Origin: Rhabditoides inermis
Taxonomy: Eukaryota; Nematoda; Chromadorea; Rhabditida; Rhabditidae
Assembly (NCBI GenBank): GCA_963966185.1
Contig: CAWZYM010000183.1
Coordinates: 146,501-210,500 of the forward strand
Direction: 5' to 3'
Length of the DNA: 64,000 nucleotides
Shown here in pieces: positions 10,738 to 22,149 of the stretch. The first letter of the stretch is position 1. Every line of letters starts with the position of its first letter. The notes beneath the pieces were generated by a model. It was not told where the DNA came from and ran no database searches. It saw nothing but the letters and a program-made list of their open reading frames with translations. The position numbers and the translations under genes are program-made.

Positions 10738-13700
10738 CTACTCCTCCTCATTCTGCATGTGAACGGGGCAGAAGAACATCTTGTCTCGCTTGGCTTCCTC
10801 CACGAGGATAGCGCTGGCTAATCCGGTGCATCTAGGCGTTGCGTGGTAGCGTAGGTTGCACTGCGTGGGGCGTCCGTATGTGCATCGCAGGCTCTCCGTG
10901 CCCCCTATCGCGTTGTTGCACGTCTTGCACAATATCTCATCTGCCACAAACGCAGCCAGCTCGCGAGTCTCTCGCGCCTCCTTAGCGATAGCTGGAAACA
11001 ATCAGATCGTTTGTTTGTAAACTAATTTGTACATTTATACCTACCTTTAGAGCGCTGCTTCTTCACCACCCGGTCCGACTCGGAAAACTGACGCGGAGGG
11101 AGATCGCTCTCGCTGGGAAGGTACTGCTGCATGGATGCGTCTTCGTTGTCGTCATGGAAGAGCTTCTTGGTGGGTCTCTCCTTCTACAATCGGTTGATTA
11201 TTGATTAGGTCATTATGTTAAAAGTTCTCTGACCATCTCTTTCGCTTTCAGCCTCTTGGCGAGCTCATGCAGCATGGCCCTCGTCTCCTCGTCCAGCATG
11301 TCGTCACGTTGTTCAACCACGAGCTGGAAACAAGGTATTTACACCAAATCGTGAAATATTGTGTACCTTTTTGTAGATGAACTTGGTGTCTTCTTTCACT
11401 GCCACATCTTCATCAATCGTTGCCAGGCGACTAGCGGTGGTGATGCGAGGGCGGCGAGCAGGGCCAGTCGGAGTCTGGAAGCTGCTGACTGCGAGTCGAC
11501 GACGTGCTGGCGACTGAGTGCGGATCGGAGACGCGTTCAGTGAGTGGGGTGGGAGTTGATCAACTGTTGCAGGCTGGTTGCGATCGACGGGCGACATGGA
11601 CATGGATCCGTGATCCTGGAGCGAGTGTGCGACAGGTGAGAGCATGGTGACATCGATGTCCACCTGATCATTGTCATCCTCACGAGAGCGCGTCTCCTCT
11701 TCTCCTATTCTCTCCTGCAGGTCGTTGTCGTGCAGGTCCATGTCTTCGTCCATGTCATCCGTATACTCGTCACTTCCTTCATCACTGGAGGAGGTATTCA
11801 CTTCTCCGCTCCCCTCACTCTCTCCTTCGTCCTCGTCGTCGCTCTCATATTCGCTCTCCTCCTCACTCTCGCTGTCGCTCTCAAAGTCGTTTTGAGATGC
11901 TTTCTTGAATGCGAGATCAGGGTGTACATGTTGCAGGACTCGCGCCAGGGCGTGTCCGTGAGGGCAGACGACATCGCCGACGATGCCAGATGGGCAGTTG
12001 CAGTGGAGTGTGTGGACGCATGCGGAGCATCCGTCGAAGCGGCAGTGTTGATGGCACTAGAAAGGTAAGAGTTGGAATCAGTACAATATCAAAATCATTT
12101 ACCTTCATGTTGCAGGTTGTCGCCTTCTGCTGTACCTTCCACACTCCCTCGTCCTCCTCCGAGTCTCCCCTGTGTCTCTCGAAGATCCACACACCGGTCT
12201 GGTCGCAGAATTGAATCCAGGTGGGAAGTTGTCCGTTGAGCATAGCAGGTTCATCGGGGTATCTTTCGCGGCTCTTCTTGTGGTGCGCGATAGAAGAGTT
12301 GATGCGATAGCTCCGGTGTCCGTTGGGGTTGCGCTCCTTTAAAATCATTACTAGCAGTTTACTTTGTCAGAATCCCACCTTCTCTCGATATTCCTCCTCC
12401 TTCTCTCTCGCATGAACGAACAGCTTACTGAGAACCACATCAAGCCGTAGCGAGGTCCTGCGCATGTTCAGCTTGTACTTCACATACTTGTTCATCGCCT
12501 CGATGTACATGTTGCAGTTTATGTGTGCATCGGCCCTGGGAACATTACAATGTTTTGATTTTGTATTCCAAATAGCTCACCTCGCGAAAACAACCCAGTT
12601 TCCCTCTTTCCCGCGCCAGTTTTTCCAGTAGTAGCGCCAGCACTTCCACAGCTTTTTCTTGTAGAGTAGCACATACGCGTAGAGATTGCGAATGGCCAGA
12701 TTGTACTCACGCCTGTCCCTGGACCTGTAATCAATCAATCTATCAATAACTTGACGGGTAGAAGCTCACCACATGGCCTGTCGGAGAAGCAGGAGTGCCT
12801 TCTTGGTGATGACGGAAGTGCCGAAGTTTTTGCGCATTGCTCGGGAGCAGTGCCATGCGCACCAGTACCACTCAGGTTTAGGCGGCGGGGCATAGCCACA
12901 CTGGGCGGCAGCCTAAGAAGTGTTTATTTAAGTTAAGAAGTGTTTATTTAATGTTTTCAGATGGTACCTGCTCGCTGGCTCGCATCCATGCGTTCTTGAA
13001 GGCAGCTGCCATGTCGCTCATCAGACTCTCCGGAGACAGAGGCGTACCGACCCTAAACACGAGGTGAGTGCGATACAAATTACATATCTTACTTGTTGTA
13101 GTAGAGAACCTGGATGGCGCAGAGGAAGTCCACCATATCGTCCGCCGACTCGCTATCTACGAACAGGTAGCCCACTGCCTGCCCTTCTCCGAAAGAGTCA
13201 ATGACCTTGATAACTAGTTCATTGTTGCAGATAAACTTCTGAACTCACGGCGAGTATGAGCAGCTTCTCTCCACCTCTCGTCGTGCGATGCGTCGTGTCC
13301 GCCATGATGCATTGACCGTGCTTCTCTAACAGGGTGAGTCCAAAGTTTCTTACGAAGCCTGTAACGTTTGATGTCATATTTACTGTAGTCTCATCGCACC
13401 TGTGTTTCCTGCCGTTCGGCTCCCTGGTCTGAGTGTCTGCATCAAACAGTACTCTCCGCTTGCCATCTGCTCCTTCTGAATCTTGAGGATCTCTACGAAC
13501 TCGTTTGCGTTGCGATTCCTCGTCTTGTACTTGTATGCGAGCCTGAAAATGCTCCTTTCTTGCATCTCTCTACATAGTGTCGCTTACCGCCGCACTGTTC
13601 CCAAGCGAATGTGTCTCATTCGCCTGACATTGGCATCCTTTTTGATCTTCTGATCCTTCGCGAACGCTGAAAAAGGAGCTTATATATAGCTTATCCTATC

Positions 13701-15242
13701 ATTACTTACCTCTGACAGTATCCATGATGGTCTTGTTATCGTCACCTCTTTCGGCACCTTCGAAGATAATCTGTCTCGCCTCATCCGGCACCCTGACCTT
13801 CTCCATTCTGTGTGAGTGTCTTGCGCATTGTCTCACCTCTGTCCTAGAACAACAACGATACATATTATTTACTTGGAAAGATGCCATACTTTCCGTCACC
13901 CATGTCCCTGAAGGTGAGGAACGCGGTGCAGATTGGACGGCACTTCTTGCTCGCATCGGTGCACCTGGACCCCTTCCCATCTCTTGCTGCTATGCCGCGT
14001 TTCTGGTAAGCGCCGACCTGGAAAGTTGAGGTGAGACCAATGAGAAGGATAGAGAGGAGAGAGAGGGGGAGGAGAGAGAGAGGAAGGAGAGAGAGGGAGG
14101 AGAGAGAGAGAGGAAGGAGAGAGAGGGAGGAGAGAGAGGGAGGAGAGAGAGGGGGGGGGAGGAGAGAGAGAGAGGAAGGAGAGAGAGGGAGGAGAGAGAG
14201 AGGGGGGGAGGAGAGAGAGAGAGAGGAAGGAGAGAGAGAGAGGAAGGAGAGAGAGGGAGGAGAGAGAGAGAGGAAGGAGAGAGAGGGAGGAGAGAGAGGG
14301 AGGAGAGAGAGAGGGGGGGAGGAGAGAGAGAGAGAGGAAGGAGAGAGAGGGAAGAGAGAGAGAGAGAGGAAGGAGAGAGAGGGAGGAGAGAGAGGGAGGA
14401 GAGAGAGAGGGAGGAGAGAGAGGGAGGAGAGAGAGAGGGGGGGAGGAGAGAGAGAGAGGAAGGAGAGAGAGGGAGGAGAGAGAGAGAGAGGAAGGAGAGA
14501 GAGGGAGGAGAGAGAGAGGGAGGAGAGAGAGAGGGGGGGAGGAGAGAGAGAGAGAGGAGAGAGAGAGGAGTAAAGATAGGGAGAGAAAGAGAGTTTAATC
14601 AAATGTTTTAGATAGCTCACACTAGCGCATATGTAGTTCTCGCGGTCTCCATGCTTGCCGGAGCACACCAGGTTCTGCCCCAGCCCCGTGAACAGCTTGA
14701 TGTACTCCTCCTTGTTCCTGGTTGCAATCATCGTCGTTGTTACAGGTGAGTCGAGTCCGTGCTTGTACTGGGCGTGAACTGCATACTCCTCGGTGTTGGT
14801 GAAGGACGCCTTGCACCCAGGGTATTGACACTCTTTTCTTTTGTCACCTTAATCATGTTCTGTTTAGAGTGATGGTATATTGTAGCTTACCGTCTTTCTT
14901 CTCGGTCGCATAGAACGTCTTCTCCACGGTGCACCCCTTCTTCTTATGGTTGTAGACTTGTTGACGGCTCAGCTCGCGTTTGCAGCCAGGGCAGACCGAC
15001 TTCTTCTGCTCCTTGGCAGGCTTGGAGGGATCTTTCGGAGGACGACCTCCACCCGTCTTCTTAGGAGGAGGAATGGGGACAGGGCGCTGCAGCGAGCCAC
15101 TGGGAGAGGTCGCGTGAGACGTCGTCGGCTGCTGGATAGGTGGGTCTGGAGGAGTAGTGGGAGCCTGTGGAGTAGTAGTAGTAGGCGAGGAGGAGGAGGT
15201 GACGTCAATCGACTGATCGGTGGGAGCATGCGAATCGCTCAT
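10738..15242 (-). CDS. MULE transposase-derived multi-zinc-finger protein, intact
   Basis: Seventeen exons on the minus strand: 15242-14891, 14847-14621, 14017-13873, 13838-13710, 13666-13588, 13542-13400, 13358-13249, 13205-13093, 13052-12968, 12912-12770, 12724-12581, 12535-12379, 12336-12103, 12056-11367, 11323-11234, 11183-11045, 10991-10738. They sum to 3234 nt, 1077 codons plus stop, with all phases compatible. N-terminus is Ser/Pro/Thr-rich, then zinc-finger pairs CPGCKREL and CQYPGCKASF-H-H. Middle: MADTTHRTTRGG (first Asp), ESLMSDMAAAFKNAW (second Asp), WCAWHCSRAMRKNF, and NMYIEAMNKYVK (Glu), the Mutator-like DDE core. A SWIM-type finger follows (CHQHC, CSACVHTLHCNC, CPHGH), then a long acidic region and a C-terminal cysteine/histidine cluster of PHD-like look (CKTC, C, CNLRYH, CTG, FFCPVH). 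Acts in the nucleus as a transposase or a domesticated DNA-binding factor. No flanking TIR seen. Confidence 0.85.
14041..14577. repeat. 530-bp purine minisatellite (GGGAGGAGAGAGA)n
   Basis: Continuous plus-strand purine tract of GGAGAGAGAGGAA/GGGAGGAGAGAGA units filling most of the intron between exons 2 and 3 of the MULE-derived gene (pyrimidine-rich in the transcript). Yields long Arg/Glu- and Ser/Leu/Pro-rich spurious ORFs on both strands. Confidence 0.95.
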
Positions 15243-15639
15243 AGCTGTGGTAGCAATAGGTGCTCTTTAATGAGTCTAATTCAACCTCTCATTTCAGGAG
15301 TGATAGGCCACGCCCACCGATTTCCCACGCCTTTTCGAAACGGAGGCTTTTGGGCAACGGCCAAGTCTGGTAAAGACAATGTAGAACCTTCGTTGTCTCT
15401 TTTCTTTTCTTCTTGAACATCGTATAAGGGTAACGTACTGACGAGGCCTCCCTTCATGCGGGTATTTCTTGCGTAGCGTATACGTTTTAAATGGCCGAAA
15501 CGCATTGATAAAAAGTTTATTCTTTTTGTTGTAATGTTTCATTAACCAACACATGATATTCAAACATTTTATTTCCATACGAGTTGGAATGGGGTGGGCA
15601 TTCGCAGGAGGGGTTTCGTGGCATCCTGACGTTATGGGC

Positions 15640-16569
15640 TCGGCTTGAGGTTGGACGTTGAGGCGAATCGACTTGTCCAACACGTGATCTCCACTCACCA
15701 CACGCGTCGTCAGCAGCGGGCGTCCTAGAACAGCATCTTTGTGAACATGGCAAAAAGGGGTGACTCACGTTCTCGTGCCAGACTAGCGAGGTGAGGATGG
15801 CCGCCTTGACAATCGGCTGGTCGATTCCCTCAAACAATCACCCAGCATCCGACCGGCACGCCTGGATCGAGTAGTTCTCTCCGAGAATCTTGACGCCTAG
15901 TGTCCACGTCTCCCACTACCTGAACGATTACTGTAGAATCATGAATCATGTAAAATATCTACCTGAGTCCTCAGAGAAGATCTTGTATGGGTTCTCGAGA
16001 ATGAACTCGACGAACGTCCTCTTCGCACCACTGCTCGCAGCCTTCTTCATCAACTTGCGAGTGTTCTTCACGAACCAGATGTCTCTCCACAGACGGCGAG
16101 TTCATACCGCCAGTCCTCAGCGAAGGTCCTGAAAGTGAATGATAATCTTCGTACTCTATAATTCCATAATTATTCTCACTTAAATAATGCGTTGATCTGG
16201 TTGAGAATGAGACGAAGCTTGTAGAAGTCGTCCGCGAAGTTCATGTGACCTACGTGACCCTGTGAAGCTGTAGTAGGCATCGGCAGACGGTGACGGGCAG
16301 CCTCTCGGCGACCGCGTGGCGTAGCGCGCACTCCGTGTTCATCATCACTCTATCCGGTGCGTCCACCACGCGTCCACTCCGTCGGCGATCCGGTACGTCG
16401 CAGTCATTTCATCCGAGAAGTTGATGTGACCTACACAAAACCATCATCAACATTCGCAACGCAGCCTGACGGTGTATCACTCACCGAAGGTATCGATGAT
16501 GTTGACGAGGTAGCTCTTGCTGCGGCTGTGCTGTATGACAAGCCTGAGCGGCGTGCAGGGGGGCGGATC
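15640..16569 (-). pseudogene. EFTUD2: Pseudogene of EFTUD2/Snu114 (U5 snRNP GTPase)
   Basis: Ordered minus-strand segments match the EF2-like spliceosomal GTPase: SKSYLVNIIDTFG (16569-16493), HINFSDEMTATYRIADGVD (about 16431-16370), then in a shifted frame DRVMMNTECALRHAVAERLP, FYKLRLILNQINALFK (about 16240-16190), RLWRDIWFVKNTRKLMKKA and FVEFILENPYKIFSED (about 16100-15965), GVKILGENYS then a TGA, EGIDQPIVKAAILT (about 15840-15790), and SGDHVLDKSIRLN (about 15697-15660). Breaks: frameshifts near 16360 and 16090, in-frame TGA near 15839, loss of roughly 400 residues between the EGIDQP and C-terminal segments. Splice sites survive between several pieces, so it arose by DNA duplication, not retrocopying. 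The functional locus must be elsewhere. Confidence 0.8.
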
Positions 16570-16989
16570 TGCAAATACGTAAGTTACAACAATATGCGTA
16601 TGAATAAAAAATATGTTGCTGGACTTCAGAAACTTAAAAAAAGTTTTATATATACGGTTTCGAAAGCAATGCAACTCGATTTTATGACAAAAAGCTAATT
16701 TTACTATTAAGAGAGGGAATAATAGCAGTGAGAGGATGAAAAACCATTACAATAGACATGATTCATGAAATTACAATCTCCTTATATCAAATTAATCGAG
16801 AAATTCCGAAAAAAAGGCGCGAAAATAGCAGGACACTCGCCCCGCCCCTCTCCCACCGTTCGACTCCCTGAGTCTTACCACGATATGATTGCATTATGAC
16901 CCCATACTGTAGAAATCTAGCAGCATGTTAGTGTAAACTCTGTCCGGGATTGGGCGTGTCATCAATAAGCGTCATCATTGGACTCAGCT

Positions 16990-17810
16990 GCTACTATGAG
17001 GGGGGAATGACCATGGACCAAATCACGGACGCCTTGTTCGACAATGGAGTGTTCGTGATGCCCGAAGACGAAAAGTTGAGATCAATTGACTTTCTGAGGT
17101 TTAATTGATTTTAAGGAAGTTGATGAAGTCTCTTAAAAAAGAGTGTGCGAAATTCAACTCGAAAATCAAATGCAATCATTTTGGCTATTCAAGATTGGCT
17201 TCGAGATTTCACACAAAGGTAAAACTTTGGGTTGAGAAACAGCATAACCATTTGCATTGTCCGTCTGCAGGATTGCCGACGATTTCTCCGCCCACTCAGA
17301 ACGGATCGCCGTAGGCTCCTCCGAGTTCTCCACCCAATCTGCGCCACCCTGACATTACTCGAAAAGGTGGGTATAGTTTGTTCATGCTTCTGCTCTGGTG
17401 ATACATGTTTTATGTTTTTACGGAAGGTTTTATTGCCAGTGTGCCAGAGAAATGAAGGGACATACTTATAAACGTAGTGTTTGACGATTATGACAAATAT
17501 CCTAGTTTTTTACTATTTGTTTCACTTACTATGTTTCGCTTCAGAGCGCGAATCGCAAACCGACAAATCTTCCACCGAGAACGGTGATTTTTTTAAACAA
17601 GAGTTATACTAGTTATACTAACTGCGTTTTCGTTTTCAATGATTATTCTAGTGCCGAAGTTCAAGGACACGCAGCAGACGGAGAATGCAGGGGACAAGAC
17701 CGAGAAGAAGCCGAAGGAGGCACCCAAGCAAGATCACCCGCCCCGCCCTCAGCCCTCCCTGCTTCCCCTCGTTGTAGGAGCCGGCCAGCCGAGCTCAATA
17801 CGTTTTGATT
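16990..17810 (+). CDS. Hypothetical small gene, Lys/Pro-rich C-terminus
   Basis: Tentative. ATG at 17007 opens a segment (MTMDQITDALFDNGVFVMPE, continuing to a GT at 17099). Possible further exons follow AG sites near 17271, 17546 (RESQTDKSSTEN) and 17651, the last encoding PKFKDTQQTENAGDKTEKKP followed by a Pro-rich stretch and TGA at about 17806-17808. Junctions into the last exon are in phase, but the second exon could not be placed without a stop. No family recognised; low-complexity charged tail only. Confidence 0.3.
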
Positions 17811-17991
17811 TCAACATTCGTTCTTCGTTATAATAGATATTTATCCATTATATATCTTATAATTATATAGCTCTTATATAGCTATTGTATACCTTTACAC
17901 CAATTAACCTAGGGCCAGCTCCATATTTGCCATACCTTGTCCGCTATAATCACATAATTGTGTATGTTATGTCACGGCAGATAAACATTAA

Positions 17992-18299
17992 AGGGAGTGT
18001 ACACTCTGAATTTCGAAGTTGAATGAGTACCAGGATGTGAAAATATGCTGAAAACTACGCAGTTTTGCTAATACAACTATTTACTGAAAATGTCTGCAAG
18101 TCGATGAAAATTGAGCGCAAAAAGTCTCAAAATGCAGAAATTGGTGCCAATTGGTGCCAATTTTCAATAATCAACAGAATTTTTCATCGACTTGAAGGTA
18201 TCTCCGACACATAGTTGTATTGAGAAAAGTGCATCATTTTCATCATATTTTCACATCCTGGTGCTAACTCAACTTCGAAATTCAGAGTGTACACTCCCT
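17992..18299. mobile_element. TTAA MITE, family 1 (copy A)
   Basis: A 308-bp element with terminal inverted repeats of about 40 bp beginning AGGGAGTGTACACTCTGAAT and flanked by TTAA on both sides (17988-17991 and 18300-18303). No coding capacity. TTAA duplications are used by Kolobok and piggyBac elements; a Kolobok-like transposase lies at 2-5 kb. A shorter member of the family is at 57314-57545. Confidence 0.9.
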
Positions 18300-18700
18300 T
18301 TAAATTTAATTGACCATTATATAGCTATTTTTTGTGCTTCGTTTCTCCGAACATTCATTCATTTGTTTAGTCTATTCTTTTTGTGGTATTCGTTCACCAC
18401 GATTCCATGATTTGTATTTATTTCAATATCGGTAGCGTAGTCGAAGGAAGATTTAACGCAGATAGCCGAAGAGATTCCAATTCGATTAAGGTGACACACC
18501 ACAACATCCATAAAACCATCCATCAAATCACCATTACTGATTCAATCATATCACTACATCATCATCACTTGTCTGTACCATTCCCATTATTTGATGTGTA
18601 TACAACACCCAAAAACCAGAAAACAACACACGGAAAATTCTATTTATTTCAACATTTAAAAATAATTTCATATTCACTGGCTTGGCGAAAGCAGAGAAGT

Positions 18701-19420
18701 CTAGTCCTTTCTCCTCATCATCAGCTGGGCGGGGTCGTACTCTCCCTTGCCGTCTTTGGAGAAGATTTTCAGACACGTGGCGCTGTGATGAGTGCTGGCG
18801 CCGTAGTAAACACATTTCATCACCCTGCTGCACTTGTGCTGGGCTCCTTGGCGACGAAGGCAGAGGGCGCAGAGCTGTTCGCTCAGTATCTTCTACAGGC
18901 GGGCTTCACGGGTCTTCATATGATCACAGTCCTGGGACCAGTGGTCGGCTCTGCGCAGACAGAACGCACAATAGGTGCAAGCTCGCTTGGACGGAGTCAC
19001 CACCATCGGCTCCTCCTCCTTCATCTTGCAGTCCTCCTTTATGTTGTCCTTGGTGCGCGTGTGAGTGACCGACTCCAGCGCCTCCAACCGGCCAATCACA
19101 TCAAGGTCAAGGAGCGCAGAGACGTGCACGTTCAGCACCTCTCCGATAGATTAGCTCGAGGCGCAGTGGGGGATCCCAGCCACGACGGATGCCATAGACG
19201 GCGTACAACCCGAGGATGGCGAAGACGAAGACAGCTGGGTCGACGAGGATGCAGCTGCCGCAGACGGACAGCCTTGCGTGGAGGATGCGGAGGGGGCGCC
19301 GACCGAGACCAACGGAGTGGTAGAATCCAAGAAGGTGGCAGGCGGAGCGCCGTTCATGGCCACCGGAGTAGCCGAAGGGAGCGGCGGCGGGACCGTGGGT
19401 AGTGGGATACTAATATCCAT
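18701..19420 (-). pseudogene. Bel/Pao-type retrotransposon Gag with zinc knuckles, broken
   Basis: A single minus-strand frame from ATG 19420 to TAG 18703-18701, interrupted by two in-frame stops (near 19151 and 18893). The N-terminal part is Pro/Ser/Ala-rich; the C-terminal part has the paired zinc knuckles usual for Bel/Pao Gag: C-x2-C-x5-H-x4-C around 18985-18940, then CALC...HKC and CVYYG...HHSATC around 18880-18770. The reading frame otherwise stays open for 720 nt, so decay is recent or the downstream part may be translated separately. No RT, protease or LTR pair recognised beside it; it is a solo fragment just past the end of an integrase fragment of the same superfamily. Confidence 0.65.
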
Positions 19421-19799
19421 CGGAATAGGTTTGCTGGGGGGTTGGTGCCATGACAAACGACAGACGTACACGTGTTTTTTTCGCGAATAGTTTTTTTTCC
19501 TTTTGCTCCAGTTTTTAGGCCACCTAATTCACTTTCTTGTGCATTGACGTATTACGGTGGAATATTTCACTGCGTCATTTGGCAGGTGCTCTTTAATTGA
19601 ATGTTATCGTTGCGGGACCATTACCTATCCTCAAAGGCATAATTATTTTTGAATTTTTTTTTTGAAACTCATACTTCGTCATCTGAAAATTCTTTGTAGT
19701 TTACATTCAGTTTTACGCTTCTCGGTGGGTTTTCGCGTTCTATCCGTGGAATTTCCTGTGTTTTCGAAGGAGTGACATTTTTCACTTTACTGTACGGAA

Positions 19800-20530
19800 T
19801 TTGAAGAGGTATTAGATGGTTTTCACGCGACAAGCCCGTATAATTTTATCTTCAGATGGAATTATTTCCATTATGATTTCCATATTCCAGTCTTTTCTAT
19901 GTTTCTGTTTATCTGATATGATGACCACTTCTCCCACTCTTGGTAGGGACCCGTTGTGTCGTTTATTAAGCCAATTTTATAAGTTTCGTTGAGTTTCTCT
20001 TGATGATTTGATATAATCGTTTTGCCATTTTTGCCAAAAAGATCTCTATTTGACTCGGATATTTCTAAATTTTTCATAGTTGTGTCATACACATTTGAGT
20101 CTTCTTTTAATTTGAATTTACTTTTTTCAGACTGCGTGAGAGTTAGACTTTTGTCAATGGACGGGCATATCACGTCAATTGGACGGACTAATCGCCATTC
20201 ATTAATATTACTAGCGACGTAGGTAATTAGTTTGCGGTTTACTATGTTTTCACATTCTATTAACAAGGTTTTCATTTCTTCTAGTGTTGGATTTTGTCTT
20301 CCTAGCACGGATACTAAATTACTTTTGTTGACTGTCCCGATTAGTCTCTCGTAGATGGCTCCTCGCCATGGACTTAGGCTGGTGATGAAGTGCCAGCTGA
20401 TGTGTGGAACATTACCTTTATCGGCTGACCTTCCCCATATTTGAGAGGCTGATTTGAAATGTTTAGCGTTATCGGAATGTTTAGCGTTATTACATTGATT
20501 TTGTTTAGCGTTATCTTTGTGAAACTTTGT
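19800..20530 (-). pseudogene. Bel/Pao integrase, C-terminal half (fragment)
   Basis: Minus strand. Contains the second-Asp motif region (DNAKHFKSAS), the catalytic-Glu region (SPWRGAIYERLIG), LGRQNPTLEEMKTLLIE and the VNRKLITY segment near 20400-20190, then a degenerate tail (VGEVVIISDKQ) typical of the domain that follows Bel/Pao integrases. The frame shifts near 19920. The upstream half of the same domain lies at 22150-22808, separated by an inserted zinc-finger gene fragment. Dead copy. Confidence 0.75.
20462..20530. repeat. Three copies of a 14-bp unit at the nested-insertion junction
   Basis: The minus-strand unit GATAACGCTAAACA occurs three times (two complete, one with the first bases altered) over about 65 bp around the codons for the second catalytic Asp of the integrase, exactly where Bel/Pao homology resumes. 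Confidence 0.7.
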
Positions 20531-20539
20531 CCATTTCCT

Positions 20540-21462
20540 TGGGGGCAGCCGTGCGACCAGAGCTGAATATGTGTAATGTAAGTAGCGCTATTAAACATAA
20601 ATGCACGACAAAAATACTTGTTCTTACCATGTGCACCTGAAGTAAATGTTTACATCATGGTCTTTGCTTCTGGTGGTACTCTTGCGGATCCAGTCAATGG
20701 AATTCATTGTGCGAGCGAATTCAAACCACTTCTAAAATTTTTTTTACAAAGATCTAGAAAGTAAAAAAGTCTTTCCTTGAATTCTAGCGGTCCTCTGAAT
20801 GTCTTCTCTTTGATAGAAAAGTCGCGAGGGTCGCGTTGGCTGTCAGCATGAACGGCTGATGCGTGCGCGCACAAAGACATCATGGTTCCAGTAACATAGT
20901 CACATTCACCACACGTCACCTTCAATTAGAGTTGCTAAATATACCGAGTTGAATAAACCGAATACCTTGAACCTGTTCGCTGCCGGTCTCTCAATCTCTT
21001 CCAATTCTCCAGAATCGGTGTCAGCGAGAGTGTCAGCAGCTTGCGGACTGACGGCGTGGTGAGGCTGCGCGTTGGAAGAGGAAGGATCCTCAATGCGACG
21101 CCGCTTTGCCTGCTTCGGTGTGATTTGTTGCCACAATCGTGAAACTGTTTGTACTCTCTCACGTACCGGCTGTTGTCCTCCAGGCACTTTGTGTGCGGAT
21201 CGCACATGCTCCCCGAGAGATGACATCGAGACAGACTTAAATCCGCATCCAGGCTCTTCACAGACGAAGTTTTTCTCTCTCCTGGTCATCGAAGCGATCA
21301 CATCAGCGGGATATCCGTGTGGTCCCTACATCGATACGGTAACGAAACAACGTTCATACATGTGATGCTCACGTTTGTGTTGGACAGGTGACGTCGAAAG
21401 TTAGCAACTTTTGAAAAAGATTTTTTGCACTGTGCGCAGTGCCAGCCGGGGTCGGAGTTCAT
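20540..21462 (-). pseudogene. C2H2 zinc-finger N-terminus of a transposon-like protein
   Basis: Exons 21462-21373 (ATG; CAQCKKSFSKVANFRRHLSN), 21325-20966 (CEEPGCGFKS...H...H followed by a Lys/Arg-rich nuclear-localisation-like patch KQAKRRR), 20919 to about 20770 (CGECDYVTGTMMSLCAHASA-VH), then KWFEFARTMNSIDWIRKS and YFRCTW near 20735-20635, and SGRTAAPKEM after an AG at 20580. Three fingers plus a CxxxxxYxCxRSG-like module resemble DNA-binding N-termini of MULE/hAT-type transposon proteins. The donor after exon 3 reads GA instead of GT, and no catalytic exons follow because Bel/Pao sequence resumes, so the copy is truncated. Confidence 0.55.
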
Positions 21463-22149
21463 AGCTTAATGCAGTGCATTGAAAACGATTAAGAATAAAC
21501 TTATTCCAGGAACACAAACAAAGAACAAATTATTACGGTTACGACGAAGTGACTAACAGTGAACAAATACCCACTTCTTTACTCTTCCCTCCTCTGATTT
21601 CGCAATCGCTATGCTTTGCATTCGTTATGAGGGGGGACTCGGTAAATTGTGGAGTGAGCGGCCTCACTATCTTGCCTTTCACTGTTGTCTCTTACCGTCG
21701 GTCTTTTTCTTACCTTTTCACTGTTTTTCTCTTTTGCCTTTTCTTTCTGTAAGTGACTTCGTGGAGATATTCCGCATTGACATTTTTACTTCTTGCGCAT
21801 TCAACAGATTTTTATTCATATACCTCTTCCGCGAGACATCGGTGATATCCATCATAGACGTTTGAGACTCCAGTAGAAGCCACAGCGGTAACTGTTAATA
21901 TCGAAACATCCTGATATTGTTAACTGAAAAATCACCATTCTTCGGCTTCTCTGAAATGAAAGTAATTTGTTACACTGTTGTTGTAGTTTATCACCACCCT
22001 CATGTTAATTAGAAAACTGGTGTAATATACTTTGTTTATATTTTATATTATTGTAAAAAAAGAAGCGTATTCTAACAAAAAATAACAAAAAAATATATTT
22101 TATCAAATTTTTTTTTAAATGGTCCCGCCCGGAAGAGCACTTTTGGACG

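Noticed and set aside
14031..14731. Long Arg/Glu-rich and Ser/Leu/Pro-rich ORFs on both strands
   Set aside because: They are translations of a GA/CT minisatellite inside an intron; both strands are open in several frames.
18383..19402. 339-codon plus-strand ORF
   Set aside because: Antisense to the Gag-like frame with zinc knuckles; no motif, and composition is explained by the minus-strand protein.
20540..20575. Apparent integrase segment LVARLPPRKW upstream of DNAKHF
   Set aside because: In another frame the same bases continue the nested zinc-finger gene (SGRTAAPKEM after an AG acceptor); the integrase similarity is probably chance.
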